A stretch of 64,000 nucleotides of DNA from RPRB01 sp035543115 (GTDB taxonomy: Bacteria > Myxococcota > Myxococcia > Myxococcales > Myxococcaceae), in NCBI GenBank assembly GCA_035543115.1, contig DATKKF010000020.1:39666-103665 (forward strand), given 5' to 3'. The notes beneath the pieces are model-generated. The model did no database searches. It saw nothing but the letters and a program-made list of their open reading frames with translations, and was not told where the DNA came from. Numbering within the stretch: the stretch's first letter is position 1; each line of letters begins with the position of its first letter. Below, piece by piece: positions 25,082 through 33,250 of this stretch. The translations under genes and the position numbers were made by a program.

Positions 25082-26260
25082 TCAGCGCCCGCTCCACTTC
25101 GGGGTGGGCAGGATCGGATCGCCCGTGGCCTCGGACTTGGGATGGACGATCACGTACTTCCCCTTCTGGATCTGCGTCACCAGCACCGGGTGGAGGTTCT
25201 GGCCGCGGGCATCGAACTTCACCGGCCCGAACGTGGTCTGGGGGATGTCGGTGGCCTTGAGCGCGTCGCGGATCGCGATGGGGTCCCACTTGCCGGCCTT
25301 CCCCACCGCCTCGGCCATGACCTTCAACGCGGTGTAGGCCTGGACCGCGTGGTAGGCGGGGGTGGTGCCGTACTTGGCCTTGAACTTCTCGGCGAACTGG
25401 GCGCTGCCCGGCCACTTCGACTCGGGCATCCACTGGGTCACGCTGAAGGTGTAGTCGGCGTCCTTGCCCGCGCCCTTCTCCTCGGTGGGGAACTCGGGCG
25501 TGCTGAAGCCGGTGCCCGCTGCGGTGAAGTAGCGCGGGTTCAGGTCCACCTGCCGGGCCTGGTGCATGAGGCTCGTGGCGTCGAGCAGGTAGCTGGCGAA
25601 GTAGATCGCGTCCGGGCTCTTCTCCTTCACCTTGGTGAGCATCGCGGTGTAGCTCGGCGACTTGGCGGTGTACGACTCCTCGCCGGCGATGGGGATGTTC
25701 GCCTCGGTGGCCGCCTTCTTCATCGCCGCCCCGTTGGCCTGACCGAAGTTGGTGTTCTCATAGACGATGGCCACGCTCGTCGGCGTCCCGGCGTCCTTCC
25801 AGAAGGCCACCATCGCGTTGGCGTAGTCGGTCGCCCCCGAGCAGAGGCGGAAGCTCCAGCCCTGAGTGTTGTCGAGCACGTTGTCGGCAGTGGCCGTCGG
25901 CATCAGGAGCGGAACGCCGCGCCGGGCGACCAGCGGGACGATCGCCTTGGTGCTCTCGGAGGAGTACGAGCCTATGAGCGCGCTGACCTTGTCCTGATCC
26001 ACCAGCTTCGCCACGCCCTGCGCGGCGTTGTCCGCCTTGCTCTGGTCGTCGTACTTCACGATCTCCAGCGGCTTTCCGAGGACGCCGCCGGAGCCGTTGA
26101 TCTCCTCGAGCGCGATCGCGTAGCCGCGGTCGTGGGCCTGGCCAAAGGCCTGCTGGCTCCCGGTGAGGGCGGTGATGATCCCGATCCGTCCCGGCTTGCT
26201 CTGCTGGCAACCCGCGAGGGCGATGACGGCGACGGCGAGGACGAGACGACGGGCGCGCAT
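25082..26260 (-). CDS. livK: Branched-chain amino-acid-type substrate-binding lipoprotein LivK
   Basis: 392 residues from ATG 26260, with GGAGGAG seven bases upstream. Lipoprotein signal MRARRLVLAVAVIALAGC with the lipobox Cys at residue 18. The mature protein is a type I periplasmic-binding fold: IGIITALTGSQQAFGQAHDR, ALEEINGSGGVLGKPLEIV, VSALIGSYSSESTKAIVPL, VAIVYENTNFGQANGAAM, and a C-terminal YHAVQAYTALKVMAEAVGKA. Ligands of this family include Leu/Ile/Val, urea, amides and aromatic acids, so amino-acid specificity is not proven. First gene of the liv operon; 272 bases of divergent non-coding DNA (26261-26532) precede it, in which I see no clear operator. Confidence 0.9.
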   Translation of the reverse strand: MRARRLVLAVAVIALAGCQQSKPGRIGIITALTGSQQAFGQAHDRGYAIALEEINGSGGVLGKPLEIVKYDDQSKADNAAQGVAKLVDQDKVSALIGSYSSESTKAIVPLVARRGVPLLMPTATADNVLDNTQGWSFRLCSGATDYANAMVAFWKDAGTPTSVAIVYENTNFGQANGAAMKKAATEANIPIAGEESYTAKSPSYTAMLTKVKEKSPDAIYFASYLLDATSLMHQARQVDLNPRYFTAAGTGFSTPEFPTEEKGAGKDADYTFSVTQWMPESKWPGSAQFAEKFKAKYGTTPAYHAVQAYTALKVMAEAVGKAGKWDPIAIRDALKATDIPQTTFGPVKFDARGQNLHPVLVTQIQKGKYVIVHPKSEATGDPILPTPKWSGR

Positions 26261-26532
26261 CGATTCACTCCTCCGTTCGTTCAGGCCGCTCGGGAGTAGG
26301 TCAGCGCGGTATCCGGCACCAGCGAAAAAGAGGCGCCTGTGCAGCAATCGCTCGACACCCTCGTGACGCTCTGCGTCTAACTCCCTGGACCACGGACGAC
26401 GCCGCGCGTCTTCTGCGGAACTTTGCCCACCTTTTCGCCCATCCCGAATGCCGCCGGCACACCCCGTGTCTGGACGGACCCCGGCCTGAGGGTAGAGAGA
26501 ATGGAGCGCAAGGAAGAGGAGAGACACCCCCG

Positions 26533-26877
26533 ATGCCGTCGCAGAAGAGGAACCCCATCGCCCAGGGCACCCGCGAGCCGACGGGCTCTCACCAGCCGAG
26601 CGAGCCGGCAACCGAGACGCGCGCGTCCGCGCCCCGCGCACCTGTTCCGCACCCGCCTCGCGGCGCCGCCGTCATCCCGGCCCCTCGCAAGTCCGAGCTG
26701 CACCGGGTGTCCATTCCGTTGCGGCCGGTGCCCACCCGCGAGGAGGTCGCCCGGCGGGCGTACGAGATCTGGCAGCAGAGCGGGTGTGCCTGCGGTCGCG
26801 ACCGGGAGAACTGGGCCCAGGCCGAGCGCGAGCTCCTGGCGGGGTGCAGCCCGGACCGCTCAGCGCAGCAGGGCTGA
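26533..26877 (+). CDS. DUF2934 domain protein
   Basis: 114 residues (MPSQKRNPIAQGTREPTGSH...). The first ~65 residues are disordered and Pro/Arg-rich. The C-terminal part holds the DUF2934 motif: TREEVARRAYEIWQQSG, a Cys-x-Cys insertion (GCACGRDREN), then NWAQAERELLAGCS. DUF2934 is a short helical module of unknown function common in soil bacteria. A purine-rich GGAAGAGGAGAG lies upstream of the ATG. Its last 18 bases overlap the convergent MetE-like gene. Confidence 0.8.
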   Translation: MPSQKRNPIAQGTREPTGSHQPSEPATETRASAPRAPVPHPPRGAAVIPAPRKSELHRVSIPLRPVPTREEVARRAYEIWQQSGCACGRDRENWAQAERELLAGCSPDRSAQQG

Positions 26878-27891
26878 CCGCGCCGCCCTGAGCTGCTCGA
26901 AGATGCGCTCGGCCTCGAGGACCGAGCGCATGGCCAGTCCGCACGCCGGCGTGGCCACGAAGTGACGCAGGGCCTCGGGCCGGTCCGGCAGCGCGGCGGC
27001 GAACGACGCCTCCACCGCCCGGGCCAGCTCCTGGGCGTCCGCCTCCTGGCCGAGGTCCGTCGGCACGAGCCCCAGCGAGAACGCTCCGCCCTGGTCCAGG
27101 AAGCGCCGCACCGCCCCCGGCTCGTCCAGCACGGCGTCGAGCGACAGCCGGACGTCGAAGGACAGGAGGTCGATGCCCAGGTCGGCCAGCGCACCCCAGC
27201 GGGTGTTGCCGCAGCAGTGCAGCCCCACCAGCGCGCCCTGCTGCCGCAAGGCCGAGACCAGGAGGCGGAGCTCGGAGAGCACCGCCAGGTGCGCCGGGTC
27301 CGCGGTGTCGAGCGCATAGAGCCCCGGCTCGTCCAGGTAGAAGAGCACCGTGGCCCCCGCCGCCCGGAGCGCCTGCACCAGGGCCAGCGAGCGGACCAGC
27401 ACCAGCCGGAACACCTGCGCGTCGAGCCCCGGGTGGTCCGAGAGCGGCGCTCCCCCGGAGAGCTGCGAGCTCCAGCGCACTGTCGCCGGTCCGGCGAGCT
27501 GCGCTTTGGCGAAGGCGAGCTTCCGCTCCCGTACCTCCCAGAGGAACGGCCGGAGCGCCCGCGTCGCGGTGACCCCGGGCAGGAACGCCGAGGCGTCTCC
27601 GGTCCTCAGCGCCGCGTCGATGCGGGCGTCCAGCGCGCCCCGCCCCGCCTCCCAGGCGCCGAGGTCCACCGTGCACGCACCGTCCTCCCCGGCGTGGAGC
27701 CCCGGGAGCCCTTCGAGCGCGGCCGGGACCATCAGCTCGGACGGGTTCCCCGTCGGCAGCTGGGGCAGGTACGGCACGTCCACCGCCAGCGCCATCTGCA
27801 GCGCCAGCTCCATCTGGGTGTGGGGCAGGCTCCCGATGCCGGTGATGGCGCCACGGGGGAGCAAGGACAGTGCAGCTCGGACGTCGGCCAT
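26860..27891 (-). CDS. Core-MetE-like (cobalamin-independent methionine synthase C-terminal domain) protein
   Basis: 343 residues, only the catalytic-barrel half of MetE. N-terminal TGIGSLPHTQMELALQMAL and VPYLPQLPTGNPSELM match the UROD/MetE-like barrel. Probable zinc ligands are His225 and Cys227 (GLHCCGNTRW) and Cys317 (TPACGLAMRS); the Glu ligand of MetE seems replaced by Asp246 (LLSFDVRLS). LDEPGLY near 187 matches the conserved acid of the family. Without the N-terminal MetE domain it cannot easily bind polyglutamyl folate, so a methyl donor such as a corrinoid protein or other methylated compound is more likely (inference). It follows metH after a 119-base inverted-repeat spacer. Confidence 0.75.
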   Translation of the reverse strand: MADVRAALSLLPRGAITGIGSLPHTQMELALQMALAVDVPYLPQLPTGNPSELMVPAALEGLPGLHAGEDGACTVDLGAWEAGRGALDARIDAALRTGDASAFLPGVTATRALRPFLWEVRERKLAFAKAQLAGPATVRWSSQLSGGAPLSDHPGLDAQVFRLVLVRSLALVQALRAAGATVLFYLDEPGLYALDTADPAHLAVLSELRLLVSALRQQGALVGLHCCGNTRWGALADLGIDLLSFDVRLSLDAVLDEPGAVRRFLDQGGAFSLGLVPTDLGQEADAQELARAVEASFAAALPDRPEALRHFVATPACGLAMRSVLEAERIFEQLRAARSALLR

Positions 27892-27893
27892 TC

Positions 27894-28012
27894 AGTGCTC
27901 CGACCGCGGTGTGGTGAGAACGGCGGAACGTCGAGCAGCGCAGCGACCAGGCTGCGCGTCGCAGCGAGAGGATCGGCCGCCGCAGCGGTCAGCACACCCT
28001 GGTCGGAGCACT
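27894..28012. repeat. 119-base element bounded by 20-base inverted repeats between metH and the MetE-like gene
   Basis: The left arm AGTGCTCCGACCGCGGTGTG (27894-27913) and right arm CACACCCTGGTCGGAGCACT (27993-28012) are complementary at 18 of 20 positions. The outer 12 bases are perfect. The element exactly fills the space between the metH stop, whose first two bases belong to the right arm, and the MetE-like start two bases beyond the left arm. A smaller stem (CGCAGC/GCTGCG) lies inside. As RNA it would form a long hairpin in the intercistronic region. It could be a miniature mobile element, a processing or attenuation hairpin, or both. Confidence 0.65.
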
Positions 28013-31000
28013 AGGTCACCGAGAAGTAGAAGGCGTCGGGGTGGTGGAAGACCAGCGCCGAGACCGAGGCCTCGGGCTCCATCATGCAGCCCTCGGTCAG
28101 GGTGACGCCGATGTCCTCGGGCCGGAGCGCGGCGAACAGTGGATATTGGTCCTCGAGCCGCGGACAGGCCGGGTAGCCGAACGAGTATCGCTTCCCCGGG
28201 TACTCGGCGCGGAAGCGCTCCAGCATCGTCATGTCCGGTCGGTCCGGTGTGCCCCACATGCTCCGGATGCGGGAGTGGAGCAGCTCGGCGTAGGCCTCGG
28301 CCGTCTCCAGCGCCAGCGCCTGGACGCCGTGCATCTTCACGAAGTCACCGGCCGCCTTAAAGCGCTCCGAGAGCTCGCGGACGCCCTTGCCGGCGGTCAC
28401 CACGAAGAGGCAAAGGTTGTCGGTGGGGCGGCCGGCCTCGAGCGGCTTCACGAAGTCGGCGAGGCAGATGCCTCCGGGGCGCGCCTGGCGCTGGAACTCG
28501 AAGGCGGTCACCTGGGCGCCGGTCTCGCCCTCGAAGAGAACCAGGCGGTTCCCCTCCGAGCCGGCCCGGTAGAAGCGGAACACCGCCCTGGCCTGCATCT
28601 CGCCCTTCAGCTCGGACTTGAGCGCGTCCAGGGTCCCCTTCAGGGCCAGCGCCTTCCGGCCGTCCTCGGTGTCGGCGAGCTTCGACTCCGCCGGCGTGTC
28701 CAGCGCGCGCGCCGCCGACCCCTTCACCCCGAAGTGGCGTCCGTAGAGCATCACCGGATTCACGAAGCGCCAGATCTGCTCCAGCGGCGTGTTGGAGATC
28801 ACGTGCCGCTCCCAGTCCGGGGGCGTGGGCACCGACTCGAGGATCCGCACCTCGCCCGAGCGGGTGGCGGGCACGCTCGGCGCCGGCGCGGGGCGGTTGG
28901 CCGTCTCGGCGGCGAGCTTCGCGCGGCGAACGCGCAGCTCCTCGTTCAGACGGCCGAGGCCGCCCGGCTCCACCATCTGCTTGGCCAGCTCCAGCCCGCT
29001 CATCGCGTCCTGGGCATAGGCCACCGTGCCCCCGGCGTACGCCGGGGCGATGGAGCGGTCGACGAAGTTGCGCGACAGCGCCGCCCCGCCCACCAGCACC
29101 GGCACGTTCACCCCGGCGCGCGAGAGGTCCTCCGCCGTGGCCACCATCTGGTGCGCGCTCTTCACCAGCAGGCCCGAGAGCCCGAGGATGTCCGGGGCGT
29201 GCTGGCGAACCGCCGCCACCAGCTGCTCGGGCGGAACCTTGATGCCCAGGTTCACCACCTGGAAGCCGTTGTTGGCGAAGATGATCTCCACCAGGTTCTT
29301 GCCGATGTCGTGGACGTCGCCCTTCACCGTGGCCAGGACCACCTTGCCCCGGGTGGCGGTCGAGTTCTTGTCCATGTGCGGTTCGAGGTGGCTGACCGCC
29401 GCCTTCATCACCTCGGCGCTCTGGAGCACCTCGGCCACGATGAGCTCGTTCTTCCCGAACAGCCGGCCCACCTCGTCCATCCCGGCCATCAGCGGGCCGT
29501 TGATGATCTCCAGGGGCTTCCGGGTCTTCAGGGCCGCTTCGAGATCCGGGAGGAGCCCGTCGCGGCTCCCCTCGATGACGTAACGCTGGAGCCGCTCGTC
29601 CAGGGGAAGGGTGCTGGTCGCCCGCGCCGGCGGCTTGCGCTCGCGAAAATGCGCGGCGAACGGAGTGATGGGGTCGGGCCCGCGATTGAACAGGAGATCC
29701 TCGGAGAGCCGCCTCTCCTCTTCCGGGAGCGAGGGGTAGCGCTCGAGCTTCTCCGAGTTCACCAGCGCCATGTCCAGGCCGGCCTGGGTGCAGTGGTAGA
29801 GGAAGACCGAGTTCAGCACCTCGCGCCCTGCGGTCGGCAGCCCGAAGGACACGTTGGAGATGCCGAGCACCGTCTTGCTCCACGGGAAGCGCTGCTTGAT
29901 CGCCCGGACGCCCTCGATGGTCTCCACCGCGCTGCCCACGTACTGCTGATCGCCGGAGGCGCAGGGGAACACCAGCGGGTCGAAGTACAGGTCCTCCTCT
30001 GGCACCCCGTACTTTCCGGTGAGCAGCGCGTGACTCCGCTCGGCCACCTCCAGCTTGCGGCCGCGGGTCACCGCCATGCCGGTCTCGTCGATGCAGCCCA
30101 CGATCAGCGCCGCGCCGAAGCGCCGGGCGAGCGGGACCACCTTCTGGAAGCGCTCCTCGCCGTCCTCCAGGTTGATGGAGTTGATGATCGCCTTGCCCTG
30201 GCAGTAGGTCAGCGCGCGCTCCACCACCTTCTCGTCGGTGGAGTCGATCATCAGCGGCACGCGGACCTTCCTGACCACCGCGGCCAGGAACCGCTCCATG
30301 TCCCGGAGCTCCTCCCGGTCGGGGTTGGCCAGGCAGATGTCGATGACCTGGGCGCCGCGCTTCACCTGGGCCCGGGCCACCTCCGAGGCGTCCTCCCACT
30401 GCTCGGCGACGATGAGCTCCTTGAACTTCCTGCTGCCGATGACGTTGGTCCGCTCGCCGACGACGACCGGGCGGACGTCGTCTCCCACCTCGAGGTAGTC
30501 GACGCCGGACAGACGCGAGGCCCGGCGGGGGTGAGCGCGGCGCGGAGGCAGGCCGCGGACCGCCCCGGCGATGGCCCGGACGTGCTCGGGCGTGGTCCCG
30601 CAGCAGCCCCCGACCACGTTGAGCCAGCCCTCCTCGGCGAAGCGGCGGAGGCTCCGGGCAAGCATCGCCGGCGTCTCGAGGTAGCGGCCGTTCTCGTCGG
30701 GGAGGCCGGCGTTGGGCACGCAGCCCACCGGGAACGCCGTCAGCTGGGCGAGTGACCGGAGGTGGTCAGTCATGAACTCGGGCCCGGTGGCGCAGTTGAG
30801 CCCGAGGTACAGGAGCTCCGCGTGCTCGACCGAGGTGGCCAGCGCCTCCACCGACTGGCCGGCGAGCATCGTGCCCATCGGCTCGATGGTCCCGGAGACG
30901 GCCACCGGGATGCGGCGCCCGACCTTGGCGAAGGCGCGCTCGCAGCCGAGCAGCGCGGCCTTCACGTTCCGGGTGTCCTGCGCCGTCTCGATGAGGAGGT

Positions 31001-31493
31001 AGTCGGAGCCGCCGACCAGCAGCCCCTCGGCCTGGATGGCGAAGGTCTCGAGGAGGGAATCGAAGTCGATGCCGCCGGTGACGCTGATCGCCTTGGTGGT
31101 CGGGCCGATGGAGCCGGCGACCCAGCGGGGACGACCGTCCGCCGCCTGGGCCGCGTCCGCCGCCTCGCGCGCGAGCTCGGCCGCCCGGGCGTTGATCCGG
31201 AGGGCCTGGTCGGCCAGCCCGTACTCGGCCAGGACCAGCGGGGTGCCGCCGAACGTATCGGTCTCGGCCACGTCCGCACCTGCGGCGAAGTAGGTCCGGT
31301 GGATGTCGCGGATCAGCTCCGGACGGGTGACGACGAGATTTTCGTTGCAGCCCTCGAGCTCGGGGCCACCGAAGTCCGCGGCCTTGAGGTTCTTCCCCTG
31401 GATGAGCGTGCCCATCGCGCCGTCGAGCACGAGGATCCGCGCGGCGAGGGTCTCCTGGAGCTGCTGGACGCGCTGGTCGGTGGACGCGCTCAT
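28011..31493 (-). CDS. metH: Cobalamin-dependent methionine synthase MetH
   Basis: 1160 residues from ATG 31493 (MSASTDQRVQQLQETLAARI...), overlapping the regulator stop by ATGA; the frame is open further upstream but homology starts here. All four modules are present. Homocysteine domain with zinc Cys (LGLNCATGPEF, GGCCGTTPEH). Methyl-tetrahydrofolate barrel (VVVGERTNVIGSRKFKELI, MIDSTDEKVVERAL). B12 cap and Rossmann domain with the cobalt-binding His (KGDVHDIGKNLVEIIF). Reactivation domain with SAM motif RYSFGYPACPRLEDQYPLF. It transfers methyl from 5-methyl-THF to homocysteine. Slightly shorter than E. coli MetH (1227). Confidence 0.97.
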   Translation of the reverse strand: MSASTDQRVQQLQETLAARILVLDGAMGTLIQGKNLKAADFGGPELEGCNENLVVTRPELIRDIHRTYFAAGADVAETDTFGGTPLVLAEYGLADQALRINARAAELAREAADAAQAADGRPRWVAGSIGPTTKAISVTGGIDFDSLLETFAIQAEGLLVGGSDYLLIETAQDTRNVKAALLGCERAFAKVGRRIPVAVSGTIEPMGTMLAGQSVEALATSVEHAELLYLGLNCATGPEFMTDHLRSLAQLTAFPVGCVPNAGLPDENGRYLETPAMLARSLRRFAEEGWLNVVGGCCGTTPEHVRAIAGAVRGLPPRRAHPRRASRLSGVDYLEVGDDVRPVVVGERTNVIGSRKFKELIVAEQWEDASEVARAQVKRGAQVIDICLANPDREELRDMERFLAAVVRKVRVPLMIDSTDEKVVERALTYCQGKAIINSINLEDGEERFQKVVPLARRFGAALIVGCIDETGMAVTRGRKLEVAERSHALLTGKYGVPEEDLYFDPLVFPCASGDQQYVGSAVETIEGVRAIKQRFPWSKTVLGISNVSFGLPTAGREVLNSVFLYHCTQAGLDMALVNSEKLERYPSLPEEERRLSEDLLFNRGPDPITPFAAHFRERKPPARATSTLPLDERLQRYVIEGSRDGLLPDLEAALKTRKPLEIINGPLMAGMDEVGRLFGKNELIVAEVLQSAEVMKAAVSHLEPHMDKNSTATRGKVVLATVKGDVHDIGKNLVEIIFANNGFQVVNLGIKVPPEQLVAAVRQHAPDILGLSGLLVKSAHQMVATAEDLSRAGVNVPVLVGGAALSRNFVDRSIAPAYAGGTVAYAQDAMSGLELAKQMVEPGGLGRLNEELRVRRAKLAAETANRPAPAPSVPATRSGEVRILESVPTPPDWERHVISNTPLEQIWRFVNPVMLYGRHFGVKGSAARALDTPAESKLADTEDGRKALALKGTLDALKSELKGEMQARAVFRFYRAGSEGNRLVLFEGETGAQVTAFEFQRQARPGGICLADFVKPLEAGRPTDNLCLFVVTAGKGVRELSERFKAAGDFVKMHGVQALALETAEAYAELLHSRIRSMWGTPDRPDMTMLERFRAEYPGKRYSFGYPACPRLEDQYPLFAALRPEDIGVTLTEGCMMEPEASVSALVFHHPDAFYFSVT

Positions 31494-32383
31494 CGCTTCT
31501 CCCCGGTGAGCAGGAAGACGCGGAAGGGAGAGCTCGCCTGGCGTGGGTGAACCTCGCGGGTGAGCGACTGGAAGCCCGCGGCGCGGAGCGTGGACTCGAG
31601 CTCCGGCGGGCCGAAGCCGAGGTGCCGGTGGCCGAGCCGGTCGCGGACCCACGACTCTTGATGGATCATCAGCTCGAGGACCACGATCTTCCCCCCCGGG
31701 GCGAGGATCCGCGCCGCCTCGCCGAGAACGGCCTCCGGCTCCTCCACGTGGTGCAGGCTCTGCGACAGGACCACCAGGCCCGTCCGTCCCGACGGCAGCG
31801 AGAGGTGGTGCAGGTCCTCGCGAAGGAAGGTCACGTTCCTGAGGCCCTCGCGCTTCGCCCGCGCGCGTGCCTGGGCCAGGGCCACCTTGTTCTGGTCGAT
31901 GGCGACGACCGAGCGCGCCCAGCGGGCGATGGAGGTGCTGAGGACCCCGGTGCCACAGCCAAAGTCGGCGACGTCGAGGGGCGGAAGCAGCGAGGCGAGC
32001 GCGCCGGCCCAGAGGAACCAGGACTGCCCCGGCTCGAGGAGACGCTCGTTCAGGAGCTGCCGGTCCTCGCGCTGCCGGAGCAGGTCCTTGAGCCGCGCCA
32101 GGTCGCCGGTCCCGTCCTCGGCCGTACACGCCATCTTGATCAGCGGCGCCTGCACGTCCCCCGCGTCGACGGCGAGCGAGTAGTAGGTGAAGCCGGCGGC
32201 GCGCTCCTCGCGGACGAGGCCCAGCTGGCGGAGCTTGCCCAGGTGGTGGCTCACCGAGGACTGGGCGACGCCCACGACGGAGACCAGCTCGGAGACGTTC
32301 AGCGGCGCCGCGGCCACCAGCCGGAGGATGCGGAGGCGGGTCGGATCGCCGAGCGCCCGGAAGGACTGGGAGAGCGTCTCCAT
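31490..32383 (-). CDS. ArsR-family regulator fused to SAM-dependent methyltransferase domain (SahR-like)
   Basis: 297 residues. The N-terminus is an ArsR winged helix: FRALGDPTRLRILRLVAAAP, LNVSELVSVVGVAQSSVSHH, LGKLRQLGLVREERAAGFTY. From ~135 a class I methyltransferase follows: VADFGCGTGVLSTSIARWA (SAM motif I), AIDQNKVALAQAR, LSQSLHHVEEPEAVLGEA, RILAPGGKIVVLELM. The coupling to metH (ATGA) and an inverted repeat over its own start codon suggest it represses the methionine operon in response to SAM or S-adenosylhomocysteine. This parallels SahR, an ArsR-family methionine-cycle repressor described in Proteobacteria. That it is truly SahR is inference; the methyltransferase fold may serve only as a ligand sensor. 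Confidence 0.85.
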   Translation of the reverse strand: METLSQSFRALGDPTRLRILRLVAAAPLNVSELVSVVGVAQSSVSHHLGKLRQLGLVREERAAGFTYYSLAVDAGDVQAPLIKMACTAEDGTGDLARLKDLLRQREDRQLLNERLLEPGQSWFLWAGALASLLPPLDVADFGCGTGVLSTSIARWARSVVAIDQNKVALAQARARAKREGLRNVTFLREDLHHLSLPSGRTGLVVLSQSLHHVEEPEAVLGEAARILAPGGKIVVLELMIHQESWVRDRLGHRHLGFGPPELESTLRAAGFQSLTREVHPRQASSPFRVFLLTGEKR

Positions 32384-32402
32384 ATCAACGGGTGTTCATA
32401 TG
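32381..32402. promoter_or_regulatory. ArsR/SmtB-type operator overlapping the regulator start codon
   Basis: CATATCAAC-GGGT-GTTCATATG: nine-base arms at 32381-32389 and 32394-32402 are complementary at eight of nine positions around a four-base spacer. The spacing and the ATAT-x-AAC/GTT-x-ATAT pattern resemble ArsR/SmtB operators. AT-rich sequence stands out in this GC-rich DNA. The first three bases (CAT) are the complement of the regulator's ATG, so the site covers the start codon. This fits autoregulation of arsR-metH and suggests a leaderless or very short 5' UTR transcript. Confidence 0.65.
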
Positions 32403-32467
32403 TCGATGGGGGCGCGACGGCAAGGGAGCGTTGCCCCGCTCTTCCCCCGGACGGGCGAGTGAGCCGC

Positions 32468-32902
32468 TCAGGCGTAGCGGCGGTGGTCCACCATCAGGCA
32501 GCGATCCTGCACCACGTCGATGCCCGCCGCCGCCAGCCGGTCGGCGACCGCGTCGTTCCGGATTCCAGCCTGCAGCCACACCGCCTTGGGCTTCTTGGCC
32601 AGGATGTCCTCGAGGTGCGCCTCGAGGTCCTTGGGCCGCCGGAAGACGTCCACCAGGTCCAGCTCGCCCGGGATGTCCACCAGCCGCCGGTGGACGGGCT
32701 TGCCGAGGATCTCCTTCACCTCCGGGTAGTAGACGGGCACCGGAACCACCTCGATGCCGACCGATGCCAGATATTCGGGGACGTAGAAGGCCGGCTGGTC
32801 CGATTGCGCCTCGGTCTTGATGCCCAGCACCGCCACCCGGCGGATGCGCTTCACCAGGTCGCGGACGGCTTCCTCGGTCTCCAGACGATGGGGCGATGCC
32901 AT
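32468..32902 (-). CDS. CoA-binding domain protein (YccU-like)
   Basis: 144 residues from ATG 32902. Rossmann-type CoA-binding domain: RRVAVLGIKTEAQSDQPAFY near 22-41, VPEYLASVGIEVVPVPVYYP, ILGKPVHRRLVDIPGELDLV and KKPKAVWLQAGIRNDAVADR, ending with the family's DRCLMVDHRRY. Such small proteins bind CoA or acyl-CoA; their physiological role is unclear. Same strand and 84 bases upstream of the regulator gene; the operator at 32381-32402 lies between them, so it is probably a separate unit. Confidence 0.85.
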   Translation of the reverse strand: MASPHRLETEEAVRDLVKRIRRVAVLGIKTEAQSDQPAFYVPEYLASVGIEVVPVPVYYPEVKEILGKPVHRRLVDIPGELDLVDVFRRPKDLEAHLEDILAKKPKAVWLQAGIRNDAVADRLAAAGIDVVQDRCLMVDHRRYA

Positions 32903-32992
32903 GCCCGGCACACTACCTCGCCCGGGCGCCAGGGGGTGCGGGTGTGCCCCACGCCCGCAGCCCCATGTTGACCGCCGGGGTGACGGGGGGGC

Positions 32993-33250
32993 ATGACACC
33001 GGCCGTGGACGACTTCTTCCCCGCCGCCGAGGCGCTGCTGGAGCAGATGATCTCCCAGCAGCGGGCCAAGGTGCTCCGGCTCGCCCGCGAGGCCGTGCCC
33101 AACCTCGGGCCGGACGACGTGCTCAATCCGCACGACTTCCCCGAGCTGAAGGCGCACCCCACGTTCGAGTTCGAGGACGGTCTTCTCAGCGGGCTGGTCG
33201 CCGCGCAGGTCGCGATCCGCGCCGAGCACCGGCAGCGAACGGCCCCCTGA
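32993..33250 (+). CDS. Small hypothetical protein preceding the SirB1-like gene
   Basis: 85 residues (MTPAVDDFFPAAEALLEQMI...). Soluble, acidic and helical, with a central VLRLAREAVPNLGPDDVLNP followed by HDFPELKAHPTFEFEDGLL. No known motif. It abuts the next gene by TGATG, so both are probably translated together. A run of G directly before ATG can act as a ribosome-binding site. Confidence 0.65.
   Translation: MTPAVDDFFPAAEALLEQMISQQRAKVLRLAREAVPNLGPDDVLNPHDFPELKAHPTFEFEDGLLSGLVAAQVAIRAEHRQRTAP

Noticed and set aside
26261..26532. Possible riboswitch or operator upstream of livK
   Set aside because: I could not find a conserved aptamer core or a convincing inverted repeat; left as unassigned intergenic DNA.
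28041..30755. A 904-codon open frame opposite metH
   Set aside because: metH shows every module in its own frame; this is a GC-driven shadow.
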